Assembly (NCBI GenBank): GCA_030446485.1 | Contig: JAUJNF010000005.1 | Location: forward strand, 129,739 to 193,738 | Length of the DNA: 64,000 nucleotides | DNA from: Thermoleophilaceae bacterium | GTDB lineage: Bacteria; Actinomycetota; Thermoleophilia; Solirubrobacterales; Thermoleophilaceae | Reading direction: 5' to 3' | Shown: positions 8,666 through 16,580 of the stretch, piece after piece | Layout: the number at the start of each line of letters is the position of its first letter | Position numbering within the stretch: the stretch's first letter is position 1 | Position numbers and translations under genes: made by a program | Notes under the pieces: model-generated | What the model was told of the DNA's origin: nothing | The model's input: only the letters and a program-made list of their open reading frames with translations | The model's database searches: none

Positions 8666-9610
8666 GGGGTGGCCGTAGCGGCAGCTGGGGTCGGGGACGA
8701 GGCGGGCTGGGCGGCGGCGGGCTGGGCCGGCGCCACGGGGGACGGGCCCTGGGGCGTGGCGCCTGCGACGGCGCCCTCAGCCTTGGGAGCCAGGTAGACC
8801 GTCGCCTTCACCTCGGCGGTGAGCTGCGGGAAGCTGTCCCCGCTTGTGAAGGTGAAGCTGTCCACGGTCATCAGCCGGCCGCGCACGAGCACTCGCTCGT
8901 TGGCCACCCGCACGAAGCGCTTGAGGCGATGGAAGAAGTCGGTGAGATCGAAGAAGCTGCCGCGGAAGCTGAACTCGAGCGGCACGCTGTCGAGGCCGGC
9001 GACTCCGGTGGGGGCCGTCGAGCCGCTCGGAGGGCGGGTGCGGCCGTCGCGCCGCCCGCGGGAGGTGTGGAGCCGCCGCTCTGAGCGTTGGCGGTGTTCG
9101 ACGTCGCGGCCGCGCCGTTCGCGGCCTGGGCGGCCTGGCCGGGCCCGCTCGCCGCGGGGGCCGCGCCGGCTGCCGGAGTGCCGCTGGCCGGGGTCCCGCC
9201 CGCGGGCGCTCCGCCGGCCGGGGAGTCGTTCCACCGGGCGGCGCAGCGCCCGGAGCCGGCGTGGGGGCGGCGCTGCGCTCGCCGGCGCGGATGCTGTCGA
9301 AGTCGATGCCGGTGCCGGCGGCCGCCTCGTCGAGCTGCACGATGAGGCTGGGCATGTCGAGCGAGGCCGGGATCGCCTTGCCGAGGCCGATGACGGTCGC
9401 GTAGTCGGCGGCGAAGCTGGTCTTGGAGCCCTCGAGCTGGGTGGCGCGAGAGACCGCCGCGTCACGCCGCGTCTGCATCTCGGCGAGCTGCTGCCCGACC
9501 GCCGCCGACTCCGCCCGCTTGGGCTTGATCACGAAGAAGTAGAAGGCGCCGACGAGGATGACCGGCACGAGGATGGTGAGGATCTTGCGGTCGCGGGCAC
9601 CGATGCTCAT
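8662..9610 (-). CDS. pilO: PilO-type inner-membrane alignment protein, two frameshifts in the linker
   Basis: The N-terminus (MSIGARDRKILTILVPVILVGAFYFFVIKP) is a short tail plus one transmembrane helix, followed by a coiled-coil region to about residue 75. The C-terminal domain (VPLEFSFRGSFFDLTDFFHRLKRF) is the ferredoxin-like PilO core. Between them lies an Ala/Pro/Gly-rich linker in which the reading frame changes twice, near 9217-9234 and 9024-9041. The middle frame translates to a natural-looking linker, so both shifts look like one-base losses. Repaired length is about 316 residues. The ATG overlaps the pilN stop (ATGA). PilN and PilO form the heterodimer that links PilM to the outer parts of the machine. 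Confidence 0.8.
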
Positions 9611-10338
9611 GATCCGCCTCCGAGGGATGCCGGGACGCGCACGTTCTCGCCTGCGGGCCGCGCCACCGGCGCGGGGGAGGCCTCGAAGGCCACCGTGGCA
9701 TCGAAGGTGAACCCCCTACAGGCGGGAGCACCGCCAGGCGTTCCCGTCGGGGCGGTGACGCCTTCCGTCGAGCCGCCGGCCGCCGCACCATCGGTGTTCG
9801 CGCGAGTGGACTCCGCAAGGCGAACGTCGATCGCGCGGTGCAGGCGCCGGAGGCGCAACATGGTCACGGCCACGTCGGGCTGTCGCTTCGCGCATCCGGT
9901 CAGCTGGAGCGCGGGGCCGCCCGGGACCCCGCCGGACGCCGCCGGCGCGGTGGTCGTCTCCTGAGGCGCGATCGCCGCGTCGGCGTCGGTCAGGTACACG
10001 TCCTCGGGAAGCACATGGGCGAGCTCGCGCATGAGGCGCTCCCAGTCGAAGCGGGTGTCGGCCAGCTGCCTGACGGACAGAAGGCGCTGCTCCTTCACCT
10101 GAGCGAAGTTGCCGAAGCTCTCGAGCGAGGCAGCCTTGGCCTCGGCCTGCTGAGCCTCCGTTTCGGTGCGGGTGAGCTCGTCCTTCTTGCTGTTGATGGA
10201 GTTGGTCGTGAGCACGACCGCGAGCACCAACAGCAGGGCGCCCGCCAGGACGCCCAGGACCACGTATCCGCCGCCGGCGGCTCCCTGGCCGGGGACGCGC
10301 CCCCGGTGCTTCTCGGGTAGGAGGTTGATCGGCTTCAT
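9607..10338 (-). CDS. pilN: PilN-type inner-membrane alignment protein
   Basis: A 243-residue bitopic protein. The N-terminal motif MKPINLLPEKHRG is the conserved PilN tail that inserts into a groove of PilM. A transmembrane helix spans residues 24-45, followed by a coiled coil (KKDELTRTETEAQQAEAKAASLE) and a ferredoxin-like domain (RFDWERLMRELAHVLPEDVYLTD). The C-terminal half contains a Gly/Ala/Thr insertion and two cysteines. ATG 10338 overlaps the pilM stop (ATGA), and the next gene is pilO, so the canonical M-N-O order is kept. Confidence 0.9.
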   Translation of the reverse strand: MKPINLLPEKHRGRVPGQGAAGGGYVVLGVLAGALLLVLAVVLTTNSINSKKDELTRTETEAQQAEAKAASLESFGNFAQVKEQRLLSVRQLADTRFDWERLMRELAHVLPEDVYLTDADAAIAPQETTTAPAASGGVPGGPALQLTGCAKRQPDVAVTMLRLRRLHRAIDVRLAESTRANTDGAAAGGSTEGVTAPTGTPGGAPACRGFTFDATVAFEASPAPVARPAGENVRVPASLGGGS

Positions 10339-11267
10339 GCCGTAGCTCCCAATGCCAGTCCCATGGCCACCGTGTGCCGGAACGGATCCTCCTCCGGCGA
10401 GAGGCCGCCCTGCTGAAGGCCTCCCAATGGATCGGCCACCGATACCGGCAGGTAGATGAGCTGGTTGAGCTCGTCGGCGAGGCCGGGGCGGGCGGCTCCC
10501 GGTCCGGAGAGGAGAACCTCTCCCGCGGGACGGGCGCCCGGCTGGGCCATGTAGTAGTCGATCGAGAGCCGGATCTCCTCGGCAAGCTGGGGGGCGGTGC
10601 TGTCGCCCTCGTCGTCCCAGCCCGTGGAGAGCGGGCGCGTGAAGTAGCAGGCCGAGCCGACGGCGATGGCGAGGTTCGTGACCCCGCCGAGGTGGCAGAA
10701 CACGCGCGCGGTCTCGTCCGAGTCCTCGGGCCCGGCTAGCGCCCGCACCAGCGCGAAGGCGTTCAGGTCCACACCCTCGGGGCGCAGGCCGGCGTCGCGG
10801 ACGGACTCGACAAGGCGGGCGATCATCGCCTCGCGCGCCGCCACGACCACCACCTGCAGGCGGGCGGTGCCCTCGGGGGACACCGTCTCGCCGATCACCT
10901 GGTGGTCGAGCACCGCCTCGTCGAGCGGCATGGCGATGGCCTCGGCGGCCTGGAAGCGCACCGCGGCCGTGAGATCGGCCTGGTCCTCGATGCGCGGCAG
11001 CTCGAGCTGGCGCACCACGATCTGCTGGTTGGCGACGCCCAGGCGCACCCGCTTGGGAAGCTCGTGGACGCGGAAGAACTCGCGCAGGACGGTGGTCAGG
11101 GCCTCGGCGTCCACGACCTCGCCGTCGCGTACGACGTCGGCCGGCAGCTCCCTGCTCACCGCGCCCGAGATCTGGCCGTCCGCGGCCTGGACCGCGGAGA
11201 TGAAGCCACCGTCGAGGTCGAGGCCGACCGAGCCGCGAGAAGTCTTGTTTCCGAGTGAGCGTGCCAT
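10335..11267 (-). CDS. pilM: PilM, actin-like ATPase of the pilus alignment complex
   Basis: A 310-residue cytoplasmic protein of the FtsA/PilM fold. GLDLDGGFISAVQ near the N-terminus is the phosphate-1-like strand of actin ATPases, and VRLGVANQQIVVRQLELPRI is a PilM signature. LIYLPVSVADPLGG near the C-terminus corresponds to the PilM end motif. PilM recruits PilN's N-terminal tail and couples the cytoplasmic motors to the membrane complex. It opens the pilMNO-pilP-like operon and has a sigma-28-type promoter 24 bases upstream of its ATG. Confidence 0.9.
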   Translation of the reverse strand: MARSLGNKTSRGSVGLDLDGGFISAVQAADGQISGAVSRELPADVVRDGEVVDAEALTTVLREFFRVHELPKRVRLGVANQQIVVRQLELPRIEDQADLTAAVRFQAAEAIAMPLDEAVLDHQVIGETVSPEGTARLQVVVVAAREAMIARLVESVRDAGLRPEGVDLNAFALVRALAGPEDSDETARVFCHLGGVTNLAIAVGSACYFTRPLSTGWDDEGDSTAPQLAEEIRLSIDYYMAQPGARPAGEVLLSGPGAARPGLADELNQLIYLPVSVADPLGGLQQGGLSPEEDPFRHTVAMGLALGATA

Positions 11268-11290
11268 GGCAGGAGGGTGTGCTGGACTCC

Positions 11291-11318
11291 CTATCGACCG
11301 GCCGGCGGCCGTCCTTTA
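11291..11318 (-). promoter_or_regulatory. Sigma-28-type promoter for pilMNO
   Basis: On the minus strand: TAAA (11318-11315), 16 bases, GTCGATAG (11298-11291). It has the same CTAAAGG...GGTCGATA pattern and spacing as the pilA promoter. Confidence 0.65.
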
Positions 11319-11329
11319 GGGATTGGTGA

Positions 11330-12076
11330 CTAGAGGAAGCGGTTGGCGTAGAGATCGACCAGCTCGGGGCCGATCACCAGGGCCACGAGGCCCCCGAGGG
11401 CGAGGAAGGGCGCGAAGGGGACGCCCTTCTTGCGAGCCGACGCACCCTCTCGGGCCATGATCGCGACACCCACGACGGCGCCCGTGGCAAAGGCGATGAG
11501 GAGTGCCGGAATCACGGCGGTTCCCAGGTAGAGGCCCATCACGCCCGCGAGCTTCACGTCGCCCATGCCCATGCCGCCCGGCCGGGCGAGGGCGGCCACG
11601 AGGAGCGCCAGGAAGGCGCCCCCGCCCGCCATCAGGAGCTCCGGGAGTTCGCCGGGCCTGATCACCGCGCTCGACGCCACCGCCCAAAGGGCGGCCGGCA
11701 CCACGATGCGGTTGGGCACGATTCGGTGCTCGAGGTCGATGGCCGCCACCGCAACCAGGACCGCGGCGAACGGAAGCAGGACGACGAGCTCGGCATCCAA
11801 CCCGCGCGTGAGCGCCACGATGGCGAAGATCACACCGGTCACCAGCTCCACAAGGGGATAGCGGATGGAGATTCGCTCCCCGCAGCCGCGGCACCGGCCG
11901 CGCAGGAAGAGCCAGGAGGCCACCGGCACGTTGTCCCACGGCTTCACCGCCTGACCGCAGCTCGTGCAGCGCGAGCCCGGGAAGGCCAGCGACTCGCCAC
12001 GCGGCAGGCGGTAAGCGACGACGTTGAGGAACGAGCCTACGACGAGACCGAGCAGCGCGGGAACGGCTACGACCAC
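11330..12076 (-). CDS. pilD: Prepilin peptidase / N-methyltransferase
   Basis: A 248-residue polytopic aspartyl protease that cleaves and methylates the prepilins of this locus. Residues 30-75 contain the zinc-type pair CTSCG...CRGCG of the bifunctional enzymes. The two catalytic aspartates sit in AIDLEHRIVPN and GMGMGDVKLAG, and about seven hydrophobic helices span the rest. GTG 12076 was chosen: it lies 8 bases after the upstream stop and starts the first membrane helix (VVVAVPALLGLVVGSFLNVV). The protein begins directly with that helix, as in other family members. Confidence 0.92.
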   Translation of the reverse strand: MVVAVPALLGLVVGSFLNVVAYRLPRGESLAFPGSRCTSCGQAVKPWDNVPVASWLFLRGRCRGCGERISIRYPLVELVTGVIFAIVALTRGLDAELVVLLPFAAVLVAVAAIDLEHRIVPNRIVVPAALWAVASSAVIRPGELPELLMAGGGAFLALLVAALARPGGMGMGDVKLAGVMGLYLGTAVIPALLIAFATGAVVGVAIMAREGASARKKGVPFAPFLALGGLVALVIGPELVDLYANRFL

Positions 12077-12084
12077 GGACGCGC

Positions 12085-13308
12085 CTACCTGTCGATCTCG
12101 CGGAAGGTGCTGCGCACCGTTCCGGAGCCGCCGTAGCTCACGAGGTTGTTGAGGGCGCGCTCGTCGAAGACCATGCGCGTGGCGCCCGACTGGATGGCCA
12201 CGAGGCCATCGTTGTCCACCGCCACCGCGCCCCAGAGGTTGCGCGTGTTGAAGAGCTTGACGCCCAGGCCGTCGGGGTCGTCGACCTTGGCCACGTAGAT
12301 GAGTCCGCAGTACTGGCCGCCCACCTGGATGCTGCCGTTCCTCTGGATGTAGGTGCCGAAGGTAGCGTTCGGCGTCGGGGGCGGTCCGGGCTGGCAGGTG
12401 AGCGGCAGCGATGCGCTCCCGCACTGACCGTTGCCCACGAAGACCCGGAGCCCGGGCGGATTCGTCGGGCACGTGTCGTAGTACCAGCCCTCGGCCCGGG
12501 CCGCCAGCTCGAGCCGGTTGAAGGCGTCGGGCGAGAGGGCGGGGCCGGCATCGGGCTGAGACAGGACCGGCACGGTCACCTGAGAGTCCTTCTTGTAGAA
12601 GACGCAGGGCGCGCTGTTCTTGGGCAGCACTCCGCCGGGCCCGCAGCGCACGATGATCGGGGCGTCGGCCGGAGTGCTGACGAGGGGGCCCGGCGTGCCG
12701 GGTTGGATCACGAAGCTGCCGGCCGTGATCGCCGCGCGCGGGAACTGCTCCGCGTAGCGGTCCACCGTCACCTTGGCCACCACCGTGCGCCGCTGGCCGC
12801 GCACGATGCCCTGGGCCCTGACCCAGACCTGGTTGTCGCCGTTGGCGTCCCACGTGCAGGGCGCCATCGAGGGCACGGTGGGCGCTCCGGTGGGACCGAC
12901 GCAGGCCTGCGTGTCGGTGGCGTCGTCGTAGTAGGCGGCGCTCGAGCCGCCGTTGTCCCGGACCCGGGTCGACCAGGTGAACTGCCCGGCCTGGAAGTCC
13001 GGCCCCGAGACGTTCTGGATCAGCGCCGCCAGGCCGGCGCACTGCCCCCCGGCGACCGTCGGGCTGCACTCGGGCGGGAACGCGCCAGCGCTTGTCGCGG
13101 GCCAGCGCTGCTGCAGCAGCGTCGCCTGCGAGTCGAGCGCGCTCTCGCCGAGGTTGAACGACGACTCGCGCAGGCGCTCGCCCGAGGCCTGCCGCTGTTG
13201 GTTGTCGACGAAGGCAAACGACGCGAGCCCGATCGAGAGCATCAGGCCCATCACGACCATCGCCATGGCCAGGGCGATGCCGTCCTCCTCCCGCAGGCGG
13301 GCCCTCAT
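12085..13308 (-). CDS. PilX-like pilus assembly protein
   Basis: A 407-residue protein with a short charged N-terminus (MRARLREEDG) before a single helix (IALAMAMVVMGLMLSIGLASFAFV). This resembles PilX-type minor components, which keep the inner-membrane pilin-like helix but have a poor class III cleavage motif. The large extracellular part is Cys-, Pro- and Gly-rich with no family I recognise. It overlaps the pilW-type gene (ATGA) and precedes the prepilin peptidase. In other pilus systems PilV, PilW and PilX form the priming tip complex; that role is inferred here from order and topology. Confidence 0.75.
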   Translation of the reverse strand: MRARLREEDGIALAMAMVVMGLMLSIGLASFAFVDNQQRQASGERLRESSFNLGESALDSQATLLQQRWPATSAGAFPPECSPTVAGGQCAGLAALIQNVSGPDFQAGQFTWSTRVRDNGGSSAAYYDDATDTQACVGPTGAPTVPSMAPCTWDANGDNQVWVRAQGIVRGQRRTVVAKVTVDRYAEQFPRAAITAGSFVIQPGTPGPLVSTPADAPIIVRCGPGGVLPKNSAPCVFYKKDSQVTVPVLSQPDAGPALSPDAFNRLELAARAEGWYYDTCPTNPPGLRVFVGNGQCGSASLPLTCQPGPPPTPNATFGTYIQRNGSIQVGGQYCGLIYVAKVDDPDGLGVKLFNTRNLWGAVAVDNDGLVAIQSGATRMVFDERALNNLVSYGGSGTVRSTFREIDR

Positions 13309-14192
13309 CAGCGGGTCACCGTCGTCGTAGCCGTGGCCTCGTAGCCGGAAGCGTCGTAGACCTTGAGCGTGACCGTCTTGCTCTGTCCCACCCCGATCGG
13401 ATGCTCGAGCGTCAGCCCGCTTCCAATCAAGGTCGCACCCTCGAACCACTTGTAGGTCAGGCGCTCGCCATCGGGATCGTCGGAGCCGGATGCGTTGAGG
13501 ATCACCGTGGTCGCGTTCCTCGGCGTCCAGGTGAACGCCGCGGTCGGAGCGCGACCCGCGTTCCGGAGGATCACCGCGGTGTCGAGCCGCGACTCGCGCG
13601 GCCTCTTGCCGGGATTCACGTCGAGGAAGAGCTGAATTCGCAGCCGGGAGAGCGTGCTTGGGTCCGACGAGTCGTAGACGAAGACCGGGCGATCGAGACC
13701 GCCAAGGCGATTGACGAGGTCGCTCGCCACCCGCTCGCGCTCAGGCCACTCCGAAGAGGGGCAGGTGGCGACCGACGGCATCGCGGGCCGCGCCGCGCCG
13801 GGGAAGGTCTGGACCTGGCGCCAGAGGCTTGCCCCGCCCGTGGTGGTGGGCTCCAGGCAGTAGCGGACACGTCGGATGTTGCGCTCGTTGAGTCCGCCCG
13901 CCGTACCGGTCGAGCTCACGTCCTGGTAGACGAAGTCGTATCCGGCGGCGATCTCGATGCCCTGGGGGTTCGTGGTCGTAGAGGCGCCCGCGTTCCTGAT
14001 TCCGCGGGCCGCCTTGTCGATCGCGACCCGCGTCGCCTCCTGCGAGTCGTTTTGGATCTGGTTGAGGCGCGCGGTGGCGTTGAAGCGCTCCAGGGTGCCG
14101 AGCGTGGCTCCGAGCATCACGAGCATCAGCGTCGTGGCCACCAGGAGCTCGACGAGCGTGAAGCCGCTCTCCTCGCTTCGCAGCCGGCTCAC
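13308..14192 (-). CDS. PilW-type minor pilin with PKD-like C-terminus
   Basis: A 294-residue prepilin: MSRLRSEESG precedes FTLVELLVATTLMLVMLGATLG, with cleavage at G|F and glutamate at +5. The pilin domain runs to about residue 200 and has cysteines at RRVRYCLEP and SVATCPSS. Residues about 205-294 (APTAAFTWTPRN, SGSDDPDGERLTYKWFEGATLIG) look like a PKD/Ig-like beta-sandwich. GTG start overlaps the stop of the preceding pilin (GTGA). Probably a minor pilin near the fibre tip carrying an adhesive domain. Confidence 0.85.
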   Translation of the reverse strand: MSRLRSEESGFTLVELLVATTLMLVMLGATLGTLERFNATARLNQIQNDSQEATRVAIDKAARGIRNAGASTTTNPQGIEIAAGYDFVYQDVSSTGTAGGLNERNIRRVRYCLEPTTTGGASLWRQVQTFPGAARPAMPSVATCPSSEWPERERVASDLVNRLGGLDRPVFVYDSSDPSTLSRLRIQLFLDVNPGKRPRESRLDTAVILRNAGRAPTAAFTWTPRNATTVILNASGSDDPDGERLTYKWFEGATLIGSGLTLEHPIGVGQSKTVTLKVYDASGYEATATTTVTR

Positions 14193-15646
14193 CTCGTCAC
14201 CGATATCGGGGCCGACTCAGCACCCTCGTCGTCCTTCGCGGTGACGTAGTACGTGTGGGTGGTCCCGCCGTTGTTCGTATCGGCCCAGACGAAGTCGTCG
14301 TCGCGTGCCACCCGGTTGGCCACGGCCATGCCGTCGCGATAGATCCGGTAGTAGTCGATCGTGTCCTTGTCGGGGTCCAGCTTGTTCAGGCTGTTCGCGC
14401 CCGGTGACCAGGTGAGCGTGGTGGTGTTGCCCGTGCGGGTCGCCGCCAGGTTCTTGGGCGTGTACGGGGCGCCGTTGGGCCAGTCGACGGGGAGCGCCGC
14501 GCGGTCGCCCTCGCGCGGATTGCCGGCGGCGTCGAGGTCGTAGGCCACGATGTGGTAGACCCTCCCGGACGTCGGCGCGCCCGAACCGCGGTCGATGCAG
14601 CTCGTGGCCACCTCTCTCGTGGGAGTAACGGTGCAGTCGACCAGGGTCCCGGTGCCCGCCGCCAGCGAACCGCCCCGGTAGACGCGGTAGCCGACCACGT
14701 CGGATTCCGGATTCGCTCCCCACTCGATCTCCACGAAGTTCCCGAAGCCGGCACCGAATGGGCTGCCGTTCAAGTTGTTGAACCCGCCGCCGACGATCTT
14801 GGGCGCGACCGGCGCGAGGCGGTTGAGCACCACCGTCCTTGCCGAGGCCCCGGCCGTGCGGTCAGAGCGGTCGTAGGCCTGCACGGTCACGACGTAGGTA
14901 CCGTCCGGCAAGAGGGGGTTGTTCCAGGTGAAGGACCATGGAGAGGCACACGGATCCGGGCACACGATGGGCGTTTGGTTGACCCCGTTGACGTGGAACT
15001 CGACGCGCGCCGGACCGCCCGTGAAGGCGACCTGAAAGCTGACGCCGGCGTTGGTGTTCGACGTCTCCGTGAAGCTCGTGATCTTGGGGCCACCCCGGCC
15101 CGGGTGGATGAGCGTGGTCTGGCGCACCTCGCCCCTGGCCCCGGCGCTGTTCCAGCTGATCCTCACGATCACGCGCTTGATGTCCTCCGGGTCGCGGTCG
15201 ACGAAGCTGCCGGCGGTGCCGGCGCTGCAGTAGCCGCCCGCCGTGGTGGTGTTCCCCGTGCCGTCGCCCGGCTGGTCGATCGAGCAGACGCTCGCCTCCT
15301 CGACCGTGAAGCGGAAGGCAGTACCGGCGTCGGCCGGGCGCCGGTCGATGCGCCACGGGTTGCCGGCGTCCGCGTCCGCAAGCCCCGGCCTGGCCTGCAT
15401 TGCCGCCGGCATGGCGGCCGAGGTGAGCTGGGCGTAGGGCACGCCGCGCGCCGTCTCCACCATCTCGCGCGCGAGGTTGGTGGCCGCCTCGCGCTGCTTG
15501 GTGCCGGTGGTCCTCGCGTTGGCGCCGTCGATCAGGGCCACGGTGCCGAGGACCCCGATGACTAGCACGAGCATCGCGACCATCACCTCGACGATCGTGA
15601 AGCCCCTCTGGTCGGGAAGCGAGATGCGCGCGGCTGGAGATTCCAT
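14189..15646 (-). CDS. PilV-type minor pilin with fibronectin type III-like domains
   Basis: About 485 residues. A class III leader ends DQRG before FTIVEVMVAMLVLVIGVLGTVAL (E at +5). After the pilin domain come beta-sandwich modules: an Ig-like region near residues 190-290 and two fibronectin type III-like repeats at 290-485 (VGYRVYRGGS, YTPKNLAATRTGNTTTLTWSPG, DYYRIYRDG). Such domains are common in surface adhesins. Two ATG codons are possible (15655 and 15646). I prefer 15646 because the promoter -10 element at 15656-15663 would place the transcript start after the first ATG. First gene of the minor pilin operon. Confidence 0.85.
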   Translation of the reverse strand: MESPAARISLPDQRGFTIVEVMVAMLVLVIGVLGTVALIDGANARTTGTKQREAATNLAREMVETARGVPYAQLTSAAMPAAMQARPGLADADAGNPWRIDRRPADAGTAFRFTVEEASVCSIDQPGDGTGNTTTAGGYCSAGTAGSFVDRDPEDIKRVIVRISWNSAGARGEVRQTTLIHPGRGGPKITSFTETSNTNAGVSFQVAFTGGPARVEFHVNGVNQTPIVCPDPCASPWSFTWNNPLLPDGTYVVTVQAYDRSDRTAGASARTVVLNRLAPVAPKIVGGGFNNLNGSPFGAGFGNFVEIEWGANPESDVVGYRVYRGGSLAAGTGTLVDCTVTPTREVATSCIDRGSGAPTSGRVYHIVAYDLDAAGNPREGDRAALPVDWPNGAPYTPKNLAATRTGNTTTLTWSPGANSLNKLDPDKDTIDYYRIYRDGMAVANRVARDDDFVWADTNNGGTTHTYYVTAKDDEGAESAPISVTR

Positions 15647-15655
15647 CCCGACCAT

Positions 15656-15683
15656 GGATCGACAGATGGCGGCATCGGCTTGA
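15656..15683 (-). promoter_or_regulatory. Sigma-28-type promoter for the minor pilin operon
   Basis: On the minus strand: TCAA (15683-15680), 16 bases, GTCGATCC (15663-15656). The -10 is a weaker match than the others, but the spacing and CTCAAG -35 are identical. The start codon would lie within about 10 bases of the -10 element. Confidence 0.5.
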
Positions 15684-15732
15684 GTCCCGGCCACCGGGGT
15701 GGCCGGGCATCGAGGACCCGTCCCCCAACGCA

Positions 15733-15760
15733 AAGAGGCGGCCCCGGAGGGCCGCCTCTT
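15733..15760 (-). terminator. Terminator of pilA
   Basis: A perfect 12-bp stem, AAGAGGCGGCCC / GGGCCGCCTCTT, with a 4-base loop, starting 27 bases past the pilA stop. On the minus strand it is followed by TTTGCG. It separates the highly expressed major pilin from the minor pilin operon. Confidence 0.8.
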
Positions 15761-15786
15761 GGCTACGTCGAGTGTGGTGCAGTTGG

Positions 15787-16209
15787 CTACCAGGTAGCGC
15801 TCTGCGGGCACGCGCCGGAGCCCTTGGTGGTGCAGGTACGGGCGATGCCGGTCGCCGACTTGGTGATGACGAACTTGTTGCCCGAAGCCGACGTCGACGT
15901 GATCGTGAAGCCGCCGGTGGACTCGGCCACCGTCGTCTGCTCGATGCCCGTGCCGGTCAGCACGCTCGGGGTCGAGCTCGTCGTGCAGTTGGTGTAGCTC
16001 TGCTCGGTTGCGAAGCAGGACTCCACCTCGGACACGGCGTTACGCGCGTTGGACTTGGCTGAGGCGTCCTGACCCTTCTGACGCTGGCCGAGGAACGCCG
16101 GGAGGGCGATCGCGGCCAGAATGCCGATGATCAGGATGACGACGAGGAGCTCGATGAGCGTAAAGCCGCTCTCCTCGGACTGAATGCGCTGGCGGAGCTT
16201 CCGCAGCAT
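15787..16209 (-). CDS. pilA: Major type IV pilin
   Basis: A 140-residue prepilin. MLRKLRQRIQSEESG precedes FTLIELLVVILIIGILAAIALPAFL, the textbook class III signal with cleavage at G|F and glutamate at +5. The globular part is Ser/Thr-rich with four cysteines (SCFATEQSYTNC and CTTKGSGAC). It has the strongest ribosome binding site of the locus (AAGGAGGAAG, 6 bases before ATG 16209), a long structured leader and its own terminator, all fitting a high-output major subunit. A cyclic di-GMP riboswitch at 16286-16386 and a sigma-28-type promoter at 16407-16434 are predicted to control it. Confidence 0.93.
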   Translation of the reverse strand: MLRKLRQRIQSEESGFTLIELLVVILIIGILAAIALPAFLGQRQKGQDASAKSNARNAVSEVESCFATEQSYTNCTTSSTPSVLTGTGIEQTTVAESTGGFTITSTSASGNKFVITKSATGIARTCTTKGSGACPQSATW

Positions 16210-16285
16210 GTGACTTCCTCCTTTTGAGGGGGTTTGGGTCTGTTGCGCCAGCTCCGCGGCTTGCCTTCGGCACCCACTGGGTCCT

Positions 16286-16386
16286 GGTGGCAACTCGGCC
16301 GACTCCCTCTGGGGTGAGCCTTTCTCTTCCCTGAGGAAGCCCCGGAGCTTTGCGTCTCCGCCTCACGACGGGTCTGCCCTTGCACC
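16286..16386 (-). ncRNA. Cyclic di-GMP-I (GEMM-I) riboswitch in the pilA leader
   Basis: Read on the minus strand. The signature GACGCAAAGC (16356-16347) is exact. Upstream, GGGCAGACC leads into a 5-bp stem CCGTC/GGCGG capped by GTGA, a GNRA tetraloop as in the class consensus. After the signature comes TCCGGGGC, a long second arm, and GGCCGAGTTGCC, matching the consensus 3' part. The closing stem pairs GGTGCAA (16386-16380) with TTGCCACC (16293-16286), with one bulge. The G that distinguishes cyclic di-GMP from cyclic GMP-AMP binders (middle of AAGGGC) is present. Downstream, CCTC can pair with GAGG of the pilA ribosome binding site, suggesting translational control. Confidence 0.85.
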
Positions 16387-16406
16387 GTGGCCCTGGCTTA
16401 CCGTGC

Positions 16407-16434
16407 TTATCGACCCCCGCCCGCCGAACCTTTA
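16407..16434 (-). promoter_or_regulatory. Sigma-28-type promoter for pilA
   Basis: On the minus strand: TAAA (16434-16431), 16 bases, GTCGATAA (16414-16407), one mismatch to the FliA/WhiG -10 GCCGATAA. Transcription would start near 16400, about 14 bases before the riboswitch closing stem. The rest of the 16210-16580 gap (16435-16580) shows nothing else I can name. Confidence 0.7.
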
Positions 16435-16580
16435 GGCTCCGTGCAGGGTTTTCTGCATCAGGCCCGAACGCGCGCGCGTGCGTGGCCCCGCCAGCCCGCG
16501 GTCCGCCACCAAGACGGCATCTATACCGATGCAGCGGGTCAAGCCGCCTCGTGGGCGGACGTGGCCGCTGGACCGACGAG

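Noticed and set aside
14200-14215. CCGATATCGG resembling a sigma-28 -10 element before the pilW-type gene
   Set aside because: It lies in coding sequence and has no TMAA at the 16-base distance.
15731-15740. GCAAAGAGGC resembling the riboswitch signature
   Set aside because: It is one arm of the pilA terminator and has no surrounding riboswitch structure.
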